A stretch of DNA of 64,000 nt from Limnephilus marmoratus (Eukaryota > Arthropoda > Insecta > Trichoptera > Limnephilidae). The stretch covers positions 17,092,736 through 17,156,735 of the forward strand of contig OU862931.1 in NCBI GenBank assembly GCA_917880885.1, given 5' to 3'. Positions 31,815-42,050 of this stretch are shown here, in pieces (position 1 is the first letter of the stretch; the number at the start of each line of letters is the position of its first letter). The notes below the pieces were generated by a model that saw nothing but the letters and a program-made list of their open reading frames with translations, did no database searches and was not told the origin of the DNA. Position numbers and translations under genes: made by a program.

Positions 31815-32511
31815 TATGAATGTCTCAGCTGCTCCCGATTGCATCCCCAATTGGGGTATGTTGTGAGGCTGAAGGTAGTGGGGAGGGGAAGGACATAGGG
31901 AAGAGGAAGGTGGGGAAGTACCTGGCTATTAGATCTGGTCACCAAACACGGCTAAAGCCATTTCAAACAACTTTCAATTTTGAATGGTGGTCTTACACCA
32001 GAGCGGTACTAAGAGTATCTTCCACTCTGGAACGCTTCCACGCCGCAAATATACTATGAAATAACACAAATTATTCAAATAAAATTTATTTTCCCACGCC
32101 GGGATTCGATTCTGCGACCTTCGGATTGCGAATCAAGAGCCTACATGAATATCGCACAAGAGTCCCAACTGCTCCCGTCTGGAGACAGTGGGACTATGGC
32201 ATCCCCAATTGGGGTATGTTGTGAGGCTGAATGTAGTGGGGAGGGGAAGGACATAGGGAAGAGGAAGGTGGGGAAGTACCTGGCTATTAGATCTGGTCAC
32301 CAAACACGGCTAAAGCCATTTCAAACAACTTTCAATTTTGAATGGTGGTCTTACACCAGAGCGGTACTAAGAGTATCTTCCACTCTGGAACGTGCCGCTA
32401 ATCTACTATGAAATAACACATTTCAAATAAAATTCATTTTCCCACGCCGGGATTCGATTCCGCGACCTTCGGATTGTGAGTCAAGAGCCTTAACGCTAGA
32501 CAACGCCGGCC
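31815..32511 (-). mobile_element. Tandem pair of tRNA-derived SINE family C copies
   Basis: Unit 1 (31815-32142) and unit 2 (32143-32511) share more than 200 nearly identical bases, including CCCAATTGGGGTATG, GTCACCAAACACGGC and TTGAATGGTGGTCTTACACC. Unit 1 loses its head after CAAGAGCC, and unit 2 follows with TACATGAATATCGCACAAG. Unit 2 keeps the head at 32511-32445 on the minus strand (CGGCGTTGTCTAGCGTTAAG). Such identity in tandem points to a recent duplication rather than two independent insertions. Confidence 0.8.
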
Positions 32512-32532
32512 GTTGTTGGAGGATGGATATGA

Positions 32533-32690
32533 TTTTAGATTTTCACGGCCAAAACTATAAAAGTGATTTATTTTTGGGGTATTATGCCAGTTGCGTTACC
32601 TCCTTCATTAGCCAACTTTTCTGATAGCGTTACAGTGTCCATCATCAGGGCAGATGTGTTGAAGGACAGATTGTAGGATGATGGAGGATT
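32533..32690 (-). ncRNA. PLE terminal repeat with damaged hammerhead, family 2, copy 1
   Basis: On the minus strand: GCCCTGATGATGGACA (core intact at 32648-32642), then the position of the GAAA block reads AGAAAAGTTGG. In the copy at 40.6 kb the same positions read TGTCCGAAACGTTGG. Thus the second strand of stem II (TGTCC) has become TATCA here and stem III ACGT has become AAGT. It ends with TTTTGGCCGTGAAAATCT. Likely inactive. Confidence 0.6.
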
Positions 32691-32802
32691 TTATGAAGGC
32701 CTCCTGCCACCAGAGGACCATCAATAGGGATTCCACCCTAGCAGCCATGGCATTGAGGATAGCTTCGTTGGATTTGGCTTATACTTTGCCAAAATATGCT
32801 TA

Positions 32803-33148
32803 AGGTGGATTTATATTTGTCTGACGTGTATCAATGTAACGTGACAATGGTATCAGTTTAGTATGGTGAGATTTAAATTAGTATGTCGGAATGGGCCGTG
32901 ATGCCTTGTGTCGTGTCGCGTCAGAAGCGATCCCTATCGGCGTCAGAGCTGTGGAAGTGGGGGGCGAGGGAACAGCCGTATCACGACAGATCAGACAAGT
33001 GTGCACCTGCCAGTGCTGTTTTGTGACGAATGTATTGATTCAAAATATCTCCAGAAAGCGTCAGAACACGACATATAGATGTGAAAGCTAGCCACCACGT
33101 CAGAGCACACCAGGACACGACACGTCAGGCAAATTTAAATCCACAGTG
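32803..33148. mobile_element. TIR element, about 346 bp
   Basis: GGTGGATTTATATTTGTCTG with ACGTGT at the left pairs with the complement of ACACGTCAGGCAAATTTAAATCCAC at the right, about 28 bp. The interior is GC-richer and without a conserved frame. No target duplication could be fixed. Confidence 0.65.
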
Positions 33149-33829
33149 GCAAATATATGATAGCAATATTTCCGAGGCACTGCAGTACATTCGGAGCCGA
33201 AATAGTTGGCGATTGGGTTTATTATAGATAGCACTTATCTAAAACAAACAACTGTTGTGTGCATATGGTACATGATACCGGCTGGATTCCAATCCACAGA
33301 TTCCAATCCTCAGATTCTCGCACTTAAAAAAATAAAAAAAATATAATTGATTAATCGTACGATGTTTGAGTGGGCCCTTAAAAACCTTAGTGGGTAAGCT
33401 TTCGTTTCATGATAAAATATATATTGTCTACTGAACAACAACAAAACTTTCAAATTTTGCAAATTTACAAATCAGGATAGTTTCGCCTGACTTTTCAAAC
33501 GGGTTATAAAACTTTGGCACGTCAGTGTAGAGCACGCATCCAGCCTAGGTAGATCTTCCAGTCACATGAATTTCTATTTGAAATATATTTAAATTAAATG
33601 ATAACATGCGAAGTATCGGATGGGACACGCCACGGGCCGGGCCCCACGAGATTGCTCATTGTTTATGTGTCCCAAATGGCATTTTTTGCCGCTCGCACGG
33701 TGAATACTTTGCATACCAGGTGAATGGTAATAAGAAACCCATTGGGACTTTGGAGAAAATAATTTTGAGCATTTTTGTTGTCAAACTTTAGGAGATACTT
33801 GAGCCCTCAAAAACATCTGTTACAGGGTT
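33149..33829. other. No recognisable gene
   Basis: The frame at 33606-33791 starts with ATG and has 61 codons but matches nothing that I know. No element ends were noticed. Confidence 0.4.
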
Positions 33830-33965
33830 ATATATTATAGTCGAAACAAATGGAGATATGGCACGGAAGCGTTGAGGCCAAACTGCACGGACTATCAAAG
33901 CGACGGAGCCAAAGAAAGTTACGTGTTCAGTGTTTTTATGTGAATACTTCATAAGAATCCCGGCT
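33830..33965 (-). repeat. Dispersed repeat family D, copy 2
   Basis: On the minus strand TTTGATAGTCCGTGCAGTTT and AACGCTTCCGTGCCATATC align with 36720-36785 on the plus strand. Followed at 33965-34000 by a short family C SINE fragment (CTCCCGTCTGGAGCCAGTG). Confidence 0.6.
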
Positions 33966-34426
33966 ACTCCCGTCTGGAGCCAGTGAGACTACGGTGTTCG
34001 CGCCTTTTATTGTTGCATGTGGTTCTTTGGAACTACCGATTGAATGCCCTCTGCTATAATCAGTTGAGTTGAATTCGCCTCGCCGCAAGGGACACAAGTC
34101 CTTTACCGCACCGCTTTACACTTAAATAATCAAACCGCAAACGTAATTCTAAAACCGCAGCTATTATCGAGTACCATCGCCACGCGTCACTTATTCTCGC
34201 TAATGATTTCGCGATCAATTAATTGTTCATTCCCAGTCGCCATTCCTTCCAAAATCTCCCATACTAACATACCTACCTTCCCAGTGAACACAAAATCTAA
34301 GAGGGAAGCAGTCTGGGTAAGTGAGATAAAATATAATAAAATAGATAAGAACCACGCATACAGTCCACAACATACCGCAGCATTTGATCCCTCGATCTTG
34401 AGAGGGATCATTACCCGCCGCAACAA

Positions 34427-34738
34427 CGGTGTGAGGCTGAAGGTAGAGGTGGTTGGGAAGGAGCTGGGAAAGAGGAAGGTGGGGTTGTACCTTGTTATTC
34501 AGAACTGGTCACCAAACATGGATATGCCATTTTAAGCAACGTTTCAATTCTGAATGGTGGACTTAAACCAGGGTGATACTGGATCAACTCTGGAACGTGT
34601 CGCAAATATACAATATATTATTTTAAATTAATTATCGTGAAATAATACCAATTAAACAAATAAAATTTATTTGCGCACGCGGGGATTCGATCCTACGGAT
34701 TGAGAGTCAAGAGCCTTATCTCTCGACCACGGAGGCCG
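34427..34738 (-). mobile_element. tRNA-derived SINE family C, copy 4
   Basis: The minus-strand head CCTCCGTGGTCGAGAGATAAG (34738-34718) is followed by GGCTCTTGACTC, GGATCGAATCCC, the shared body and CTTCAGCCTCACACCG at the left end, where the tail has been lost. Diverged from the tandem pair at 31.8-32.5 kb. Confidence 0.7.
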
Positions 34739-36648
34739 TCAAAAGAGTGTTGGTAGACAGAAAGGAGGTGGAGATCGGTTGTGCGTCGATGCAATTTATT
34801 AGTTGTATGGGTGAACGATGTTGGCTACACGTGTTTTGCACGTGTTTCAAACTAACTCGTTTGATGGTCCATATCCTCTTGTTTCAATTATGTATGGTTA
34901 GGACTAGGTATTGCTCGGTCAATATTGATTTCTAACTAGGCATAGCATACTTATACTTATGGATTTTTATGTAGCATAATATGTGTGATTGCAAAAAAGA
35001 TACTTCTCAAACAAATTTATCTAAAAAAATATACATGCAAATGATTTTCAAAAATTTTTCTCATGATGGCAGGACCGACCGTCTTAAAACAATGAAAACA
35101 AATTAAATAATCCAGAGATAATATCTTACATGCCTTTATGTATTATCTTCCAATTCGTAGAACCATTAAAACATATTACGCTTAAATCTGAAATTATTAT
35201 TTTAATATTTGTATTTTTAATGTACGCAAAAGCAAATTTTTTTAGGGGTTACATGCCTGTGACAATACATTCAGACAACGCAATACATTCTCAATGGGAA
35301 GCCACGAGAGAAAAGCGCGTCACACCCATTACAGTTATTATCTTGCTTTGAACAGCGCCCTTGAATTCGCAATTTGGGACAACCAAAATTATATATATAC
35401 TTATTTTATTTTATTTTTGAAGTACAAAAGAAAAAAAAGGTTTTCCAGAAATCCGCATTATTTCAGTTACTCAAACTAGATTCTTATCATCTTCATAAAT
35501 CGGCGGCTCATTTCGGAGAAACAAATTGACACAGACGAAATTATTAACATCTCACACGTCGGCAGCGAGACGGGTAAAATAAGCTTCTAATAATATAATA
35601 CACATAATTTTTCCTAAGAATAAGGAAAGAAAGAATATTCTCGGAGAAAAAATCCCGACTAATGTGACAACAAAATATATTTATTCAAAAAATTATGTTT
35701 GTTCGCTTCCCAGAATCTTCCCCACATCTGAAAGTAGGTCTGGCATTTTTTGCCTAAGGCTTCCAACTCGTTTCTACGACAATTCGATCAAGTCAAGAGA
35801 GGATATTCTTTAACGTCGTGCCGAGACGAAAGACTTCTATATATCATAGCAACTCTTGTGTAACCTGCAATAAGTAATGTTGATGGATGATTGTAATTGG
35901 AACTAAAAGGAAAGTGATGGGGTTATTGGGGTTCGTTAAAGGTAAGAGAACTGTGAAAGGTTTATTAAAATATAGATATTTATTTAATCTAAAACAGTTA
36001 AAATTGATTTTAACCCGTCTGCTGGCTCAATATATTCGCACCTCAAATTCTCGGAAGCCTCGGTTTCGCGCGTAAATTTAGAAACCGTCACTTTGGATCG
36101 AGATTGTAAAATATCTATGCAAGATAGCTTTCATATTTCTAAGACAATAAGAAGCATTATTTCGTTCTCTTTCTGGTTAAAAGAAAAATACATATGTTTG
36201 CATGAGAGGAAGAGAGATTATGAAAGTATAACGCGATTACGTGTTTTGGGATTATTTATTCCAAAACGAGCAGACGCGTTTTAAGATACATCGTCGCTAA
36301 ATGGACTATTTTTTATAATTTTGTTCAGTTCGTTAAATATTCCACATATTTTGAAATAAAAAAAATGGAATTGAAAAGACTAGCAAATGATAGATTGGTT
36401 GAGCCTTCTCGTATAAACTGCAAAATTTGGAGACTAAGCTTTTTAAAAGCTGCAGTTTACAAAAACTGTGCGAAGGCGTTGAAATTATAAAACGGAGTAA
36501 CACAAACATTTTAAATCATACAATCATCGCTAATGAGACGTGATACAAGTTCTTATGATTAGACGTGTTATGACAAGAGTACCTACTGGGTTTTGGCAGG
36601 GATGAAACCAGATACAATCGAAACACTAGTCACCCATACTAATACAAA
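34739..36648. other. No recognisable gene over 1.9 kb
   Basis: The frames at 34747-34935, 35130-35351 and 35887-36075 are short and motif-free. No transposon ends or tRNA-like sequence were seen. Confidence 0.4.
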
Positions 36649-36838
36649 TCGCATGTGTGCAGAGCGGCGCGGCGCCCCACCATAATTTCCACCTACACAC
36701 GAAACGCATTAACTTGCTTTGGCTTTGATAGTCCGTACAGCCGTAGCTCGGCGACAGTCGACACGTTTCCATGTCATATCAGCCTAAGATTCCATTATCT
36801 GCGGATGAAACTAAGTCATATCCTTACGTATTACTAAC
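36649..36838 (+). repeat. Dispersed repeat family D, copy 3
   Basis: TTGCTTTGGCTTTGATAGTC, CGTAGCTCGGCGACAGTCGA and CACGTTTCCATGTCATATC match the copies at 21.6 and 33.9 kb. The R1-clade insertion follows immediately after this repeat. Confidence 0.6.
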
Positions 36839-36883
36839 TGATGACTCGACTCACTAGACTCACTAGACTCACAAGAGTCACTA
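36839..36883. repeat. R1 5' junction with target duplication and 9-base filler repeats
   Basis: TGATGACTCGACT at 36839-36851 is the left target duplication. It is followed by imperfect 9-base units ACTCACTAG, ACTCACTAG, ACTCACAAG and a partial AGTCACTAAG that lead into the element proper. Confidence 0.8.
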
Positions 36884-38664
36884 AGGCAGAAATTGATGTG
36901 ATAATTAAGGGTTTGGGTCCTAAGAAGGCACCAGGGCATGACAGGCTCAATGGCGTAATAGCGAAGCAAGTCTGGGTCCACGCCAAGGAAGAGCTCTTCC
37001 AGGTGATGGATACGTGCTTGAGGAGGGGAGTTTTCCCCTCAGATTGGAAGCGCGGCGTGCTCCGGATTATACCTAAGGGAAACGATAAACCACTCACCGA
37101 CATCAAGGCCTACCGGCCGATAACGCTGCTTCCCGTTTTAGGCAAGATCCTGGAGAAATTACTGAGGGAGCGGCTCCGCCAAACTTTGTCCCCGGCCAGT
37201 GACCTCCAGTTCGGTTTCGTCCCCGGTAAATCCACGGTGCACGCCCTGTCGTATGCGCTTGAATGGGTGAAGGCTTGCCCAAAGAGGTATGTAGTTGCAA
37301 TCTTCCTCGATATCACTGGTGCCTTCGATCATGCATGGTGGGCAATGATACGTACAAAGGTGAAAAACAGGCGGTGTTCCAACTTATTGTTCAAAGCCAT
37401 CGATGACTACCTTTCTGATCGTACGATTACGATCAGTTTCGGTGAGTTTTGTATCCAGAGGGAAGCCGACATGGGATGCCCGCAGGGCTCCATCCTTGGA
37501 CCCGACCTGTGGAACATCTCCTTTGACGACTCCTCCAGGTTACCCTTGCCTGAAGGATGTATCGCTGTCGACTACGCTGATGATAAGTTGTATCTGGTCG
37601 CTGGGGACAGCAGAAAGGAAGTGGAGAGTAAAGGCAGTGAAGGTTTGCAGATGTTCCTGGACTGGGGTGAAAGAAACAAGATGACCTTCGCTCCCCACAA
37701 GACCAAGGGCCTCCTGATGAAGGGCTCTCTCAGTAGAGAAAGAAACCCTACCATCAGAATGGGAGATTCTAACATCCGCTTTTTTGAAACAGTGAAATAC
37801 TTAGGAGTTACTCTGGATCGATCGTCCTCTTTTCTGGCTCACGTCAAAGAAGTATCCAGCAAGGCCCAGGCACTCTTCTTGAAGCTGAGGAGACTCTCCA
37901 CAGCTGAGTGGGGATTGCGTAATCCGGCCCTGCGAACGCTATATAGGTGCGTGTACGTGTCGCAAGTCTCGTATGCCGTCTCTGTGTGGGAGCACCGCCT
38001 GGACAATTCGCTGATTCTCTTAGCTCTCAAGCGAGGCCAACGAACCCCCTTGCTGGCACTCTCTGGTGCGTATAGAACCGTTGCTTCGGACGCTTTACCC
38101 GTTTTGGCTGGCATTTTGCCTATCGATCTGGAAATCAGGGAAGTGCTCACTAAGCAGAAATTAACCAGAGGAACCCCGGCCACTCACCTAGGCGTTGTTC
38201 TGACACCGGGCGGGCCGGGGACTCTCCCTGGGCTGCTTCGTCAAATGAGGGATCTGTCGCTCCAAGAGTGGCAGGTCCGTTGGGATAGAACGAATATGGG
38301 AAGATGGACTTTCTCCTTCTTCCCATCAGTTAAAGTCAGAATGGAAGGGGTCTTTCTCAAGTTGGACCACCACATCACCCAGCTTCTATCCGGCCACGGG
38401 GAATTCAGAGGGAGACTTCACACCCTCTCCCTATCCCCTCACCCCAACTGCGCCTGCGGGTGCACGAACCAGTCGGCGGAGCACATTCTGTGGCAGTGTG
38501 AGATAATGACGGATGCAAGAGAGGAAATGCTCGATGGTTTGGACGTACCTATCAGACCAGTGTGGAACACTGATCTGGTTTCGAACAAGACGAACTTCGA
38601 GTGCCTGAGGAACTTTACGAGGATCTGGGTTGAGAGATGGCCTGAGCTTAGAGTCGCTGATTAG
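36841..38664 (+). CDS. R1-clade LINE reverse transcriptase, 5'-truncated but open (607 codons)
   Basis: This is the only long intact ORF in the window. KKAPGHDRLNGV (residues 28-39) opens the fingers. AYRPITLLPVLGKILEK follows, then FLDITGAFD with catalytic D157, MGCPQGSILGPDLWN (211-225) and the palm box DYADD with D247 and D248. The C-terminal region carries a zinc-knuckle-like CAC-x-C-x6-H-x4-C (C537, C539, H548, C553), as in R1/TRAS/SART elements. The N-terminal apurinic endonuclease domain and ORF1 are absent. The apparent start ATG lies inside the target duplication, so the first 12 or so residues (a TRL repeat) are host and junction sequence, not protein family. With no stops or frameshifts the insertion looks young. 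It would copy RNA into DNA at a nicked target; expression from this truncated copy is unlikely. Confidence 0.93.
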   Translation: MTRLTRLTRLTRVTKAEIDVIIKGLGPKKAPGHDRLNGVIAKQVWVHAKEELFQVMDTCLRRGVFPSDWKRGVLRIIPKGNDKPLTDIKAYRPITLLPVLGKILEKLLRERLRQTLSPASDLQFGFVPGKSTVHALSYALEWVKACPKRYVVAIFLDITGAFDHAWWAMIRTKVKNRRCSNLLFKAIDDYLSDRTITISFGEFCIQREADMGCPQGSILGPDLWNISFDDSSRLPLPEGCIAVDYADDKLYLVAGDSRKEVESKGSEGLQMFLDWGERNKMTFAPHKTKGLLMKGSLSRERNPTIRMGDSNIRFFETVKYLGVTLDRSSSFLAHVKEVSSKAQALFLKLRRLSTAEWGLRNPALRTLYRCVYVSQVSYAVSVWEHRLDNSLILLALKRGQRTPLLALSGAYRTVASDALPVLAGILPIDLEIREVLTKQKLTRGTPATHLGVVLTPGGPGTLPGLLRQMRDLSLQEWQVRWDRTNMGRWTFSFFPSVKVRMEGVFLKLDHHITQLLSGHGEFRGRLHTLSLSPHPNCACGCTNQSAEHILWQCEIMTDAREEMLDGLDVPIRPVWNTDLVSNKTNFECLRNFTRIWVERWPELRVAD

Positions 38665-39914
38665 TAGATTTTGACACCAGGTGTACTTGTTCCTGACTTA
38701 CCACGGACTTTTCTTGCTTCTATTCTTTTACAAACTCTGCTCAGGATGTACAGTTTTAAATTTTTTTATGTTTATTGTTTGCATTTTACATTTTTTATTT
38801 TTTTTATTTTTTACATTTGTAAGTTTATTATTTACACCTTTACATTTTCATGTTTTTATGCTATTACATTTTTATGTTCATGGTCTACTGTTTACAGATG
38901 CCCTGCGTAATTTAACGCTCATGTCTATTTTATGTTTTTTATTTTTCTTTCTAAATCGCCATTTTATTTTACATGTTTATGATTTTTAGTTTGGTTATAT
39001 AGTGCATTCGCATGCCCAGCGCTGACTTCCACACGCTCTTGTTTATTTTTTTCTTTTTTGCGATTTACTATGTTATCAATAATTTTTCTTTTTAGTTATG
39101 TTTTTTTTGGTGAGAACTGAACTCAGTTGCTCGTTTTGTACCGTCCTTCTCCCCATATAAGGGGTTGGACCCTGGACCGTGTCCCCGCCTACGTACAACG
39201 GCCGGTCTTCTGGAACTGGTGGAGCTGCACCTGTCTGCTGCGCCATCCCCCGTGACATGAAGAGGCTGGGGAGAAGGCTGAACGACATCCAGAGGCTGTC
39301 CGTCCCGCCTCCGGCGACCCGACGCTTCTCTCCCTAGGGTCTTCTTCTATGATTTCCAATTACTCTCGTCTAGGCACCACCGGCTAGCTGGCTTACGGAC
39401 GACGCTGCCGGTTGTCGGGAGGCTGGACAATCAGCCTCCTTCACTGTCTCGGGGACTGCCGGTAGCCAGTTTGCGGTAACACCAGTTCTACTCTGTACAA
39501 ATGTTATTTTAATTTTGTTGCTTTTTTTATGAACAGTGCTCGGTGCCGCCCGCCGGATTGTGTATGGTCTTTCGCTGTCATGGGCTGATTACTCATGACG
39601 GCTGCTGTCATTTTTGGTTACTTTTTTTATTTTTATTGATGTTACTAACAGCTTGTTTGACTGTCCACGAGGCTCACTGCTTTTGCATTGATACCTCCAT
39701 GGGCTTTAGAATTGTAGAGATTGACCATTACAGTACAGTCCTGTAGGCGCGCCCGCATACCGCCACCTAACACAGTATGAGGGGACATTGAAGGTCTAGA
39801 TTCGTTACATTAAATGTAGAGCCGTTTATTCAAAAAAATTAGATTCTTGCGAGAACTCCGAAGGGGCGACCATAAGTTGCCTATACCGGGGTGGGACAGT
39901 GGTGGGTACTTCAA
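36852..39914 (+). mobile_element. R1-clade non-LTR retrotransposon insertion
   Basis: The element spans the reverse-transcriptase ORF and a 1.25-kb 3' untranslated region that ends GGGTACTTCA without a poly(A) tail. A perfect 13-base direct repeat TGATGACTCGACT flanks it (36839-36851 and 39915-39927). The size fits the 13-14-base duplications made by R1-type endonucleases. The insertion is not in 28S rDNA as far as can be judged; its flank is a dispersed repeat. Confidence 0.9.
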
Positions 39915-39927
39915 TGATGACTCGACT

Positions 39928-40238
39928 GCAAACATAAAACCACAACAGCCTCATTTTTACGAAAGCGCTTCTTTTAGGAAGTCGGCATTACTCGTCATCA
40001 TCATTACAGGGTTCGATCGGAGATAAAATTGGTCCAATTGGAGGAGAGATTTTCGTCCTTTCACTGGGGATACTCGTGATTATGTGGGGTGCGTCGGGGG
40101 CTCACAAAGCTCAAATGGAAAGCTAATTGGTTAGGGGGGGGCTTCTTTGGGCTCAGAAACGAATCGGCTAACGTGCAGCAAACTGGTGTTACATCGGGGT
40201 GAACAACCGTAAAGGGAATAATGTTTTTGCCTCCCAAA
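39928..40238. other. No recognisable gene
   Basis: Flank on the right side of the R1-clade insertion. No frame or motif recognised. Confidence 0.45.
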
Positions 40239-40320
40239 TATTATAATTTTTCAATAATGTCTAAGCAAAATATATTAGTTTGTAAGACCGTAAATAAATA
40301 TACAAACTAAAGTATTTTCT

Positions 40321-40462
40321 ATTTAATTAAGACAATATTAGCGAAACTCAATAGAAAACCTGGAGACAGAAAAAACGGAAAAAGATATTGGCTCCACTGG
40401 GACTCGAACCCAGAACCCTTTGCTTACATGGCAAAAGCTCTACCAACTGAGCTACGGAACCC
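40321..40462 (-). mobile_element. SINE family E, single copy with tRNA-like head
   Basis: The minus-strand head (40462-40390) folds as a tRNA-like cloverleaf: D-arm GCTCAGTTGGTAGAGC, anticodon loop CATGTAA (TGT, threonine type) and T-arm CTGGGTTCGAGTCCCAG. The acceptor stem has mismatches and there is no CCA, so it is a SINE head and not a tRNA gene. The body ends GTTTCGCTAATATTGTC and ATTAAAT. Confidence 0.8.
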
Positions 40463-40597
40463 ATATCAAATTCGATCACTTTAAATTGTATCATTCTTCG
40501 ACTAAGAACTATTAACACTATCTTCATTTTCTTAACGCACATATTATTGGCTGCTATCTTTATATATGATTGCAAGATTCAACTCGAACTAAATGCA

Positions 40598-40741
40598 GTG
40601 TCCATCATCGATGTGTGACACATCTGCCCTGATGTAACGCTGTCCGAAACGTTGGCTAAAGGAGGAGGTAGCGCAACACGGCATAACACCCCAAAAATAA
40701 ATAACAAAAATACTTTTGGCCGTGAAAATCTAAAATTATAT
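40598..40741 (+). ncRNA. PLE terminal repeat with damaged hammerhead, family 2, copy 2
   Basis: CTGATG is followed directly by TAACGCTGTCCGAAACGTTGG. Compared with the 32.6 kb copy the bases for the end of the core and the first strand of stem II (about ten bases, ATGGACACTG) are deleted. GAA, the self-complementary ACGT and cleavage base T are intact. On the left a short inverted segment (GATGTGTGACACATC) turns into a reversed piece GTCCATCATC that holds the missing part. Inactive as read. Confidence 0.6.
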
Positions 40742-41018
40742 CTGATATTTTTTCATAATTTAAAACATAACTTTACTAGATAAAAGAACAATTTTTCGAA
40801 ATCAATTTATATTTTTTTGTGGAAAAGGGTCAACAATACGGCTAGAATTTTATTTAAAAATGGCATATTTACGGTTTTGTCTATTCCCTCTTAATAAGAA
40901 CCTAAAAATAAAATTGATTCATTTGTCAATTGTTCTAGGGACCTTCAAGGGAATAAAAGTCATAGACAAATTGGGTGATATGCCTGTTATAGAGTTTATT
41001 CACGTCTAAAGTGCGCAC

Positions 41019-41738
41019 TTAAGAGGGCATTACCAGAGAAAGCCGGAAATACGTCATTTTCAAAAAAGTTTTTAGACGTATTGACTCTTTTCCACAACAA
41101 ATTATAAATGGATTTCGAAAGATTGATCTTTTATCTAGTGAAGTTATGTAATAAATTTATAGAATTTTTTTTAATTTTTAGTATAATAAGGTTATTCCAT
41201 AGGTCGTTGGCAGATTTGTTAAATTTTCAAAAAAGTTTTTGTATTATACCACACCCATTTCAAATAATAAAATCATGCAGTAAAATAAATCAATACATTA
41301 TCTAGCAGAGTTATGTATTAGAATTTTAATTTTAGTTTCAATAAAATCATTAAAAAATATGTACGTACATGTGTTTCTTGACGAAAATTGGTCCATTTGT
41401 GTATTTATTTGCGCACTTACAAACTAATATATTTCAGATTTTTTTAACATCTTATTAAATTTAGACATTATTGAAAAATGATAAATACTTATAATCAAAA
41501 AATAACTACAAAAAGTACACCATTTTAATAGTTTTATCATCACGCCTTTCAGCATTTTTGGATGGAGGTATAAATTAAAGCTAATTTGGATTGAAATAAA
41601 TTCGATATTGAGTTATAATTTAAAAAAGCTGGTACGGAGAATAATTAATCTTTCTCATTGTAACCGCCCTGCACGATCGGAAGAACAACTTTCGACGAAA
41701 TGTGGATTTTCGTCCGCTGGCTGGTTAAACGCTCTTAA
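41019..41738 (+). mobile_element. TTAA-flanked element (piggyBac-like), copy 3
   Basis: TTAA at 41019-41022 and 41735-41738 enclose 720 bases. GAGGGCATTACCAG at the left and CTGGTTAAACGCTC at the right form a short imperfect inverted repeat. Internal markers are CATAGGTCGTTGGCAGAT and CATGTGTTTCTTGACG. The frames within (41108-41305 and 41608-41835) have no transposase motif. Confidence 0.75.
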
Positions 41739-42050
41739 CTGGGTTCATAACGTGAATGTCCATCAGGCGACGTGGGCGAAATCTGCAAAGCGTTTTGATT
41801 GGGTCCATCCTAAGGCCCTGAGGGGGGTGGAATGACGGGAAGTTGGGGTTATAGGCTTCAGGGGGTGCTGGGTGGGGTTGAACCAGTGATTCTCAAGGTG
41901 AGCGTTATTGTGTTTACTCCTCATGGGGGTGCTGAAGAGATCCAGGGACGACTGAAGGGCATGAAGGGACGGTGACAGAAATAAGATTTGTTAGTTGAAA
42001 CTAGTTTTCGCAATTTTTCACTTGATTCACTTGATCTGTATTAGATTTTT
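41739..42050. other. No recognisable gene
   Basis: GC-richer (41740-41960) than the flanks but without a motif-bearing frame. Confidence 0.4.

Larger units (their letters stand above)
40239..40894 (-). mobile_element. TTAA element copy 2, with SINE and PLE insertions
   Basis: Bases 40239-40320 and about 40742-40894 align with the TTAA element at 21733-22462. The right end CTATTCCCTCTTAA is intact and the left end is lost. Between the halves sit a SINE (40321-40462) and a PLE terminal repeat (40598-40741). It faces the copy at 41019-41738 head-to-head across 124 bases. Confidence 0.65.

Noticed and set aside
38671..39746. Hydrophobic short frames downstream of the R1 reverse transcriptase
   Set aside because: They are in the 3' untranslated region, have T-rich composition and no motif.
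40390..40462. Possible tRNA-Thr gene on the minus strand
   Set aside because: The cloverleaf arms are good but the acceptor stem has mismatches and the sequence runs into a shared SINE body with related copies elsewhere, so it is a SINE head.
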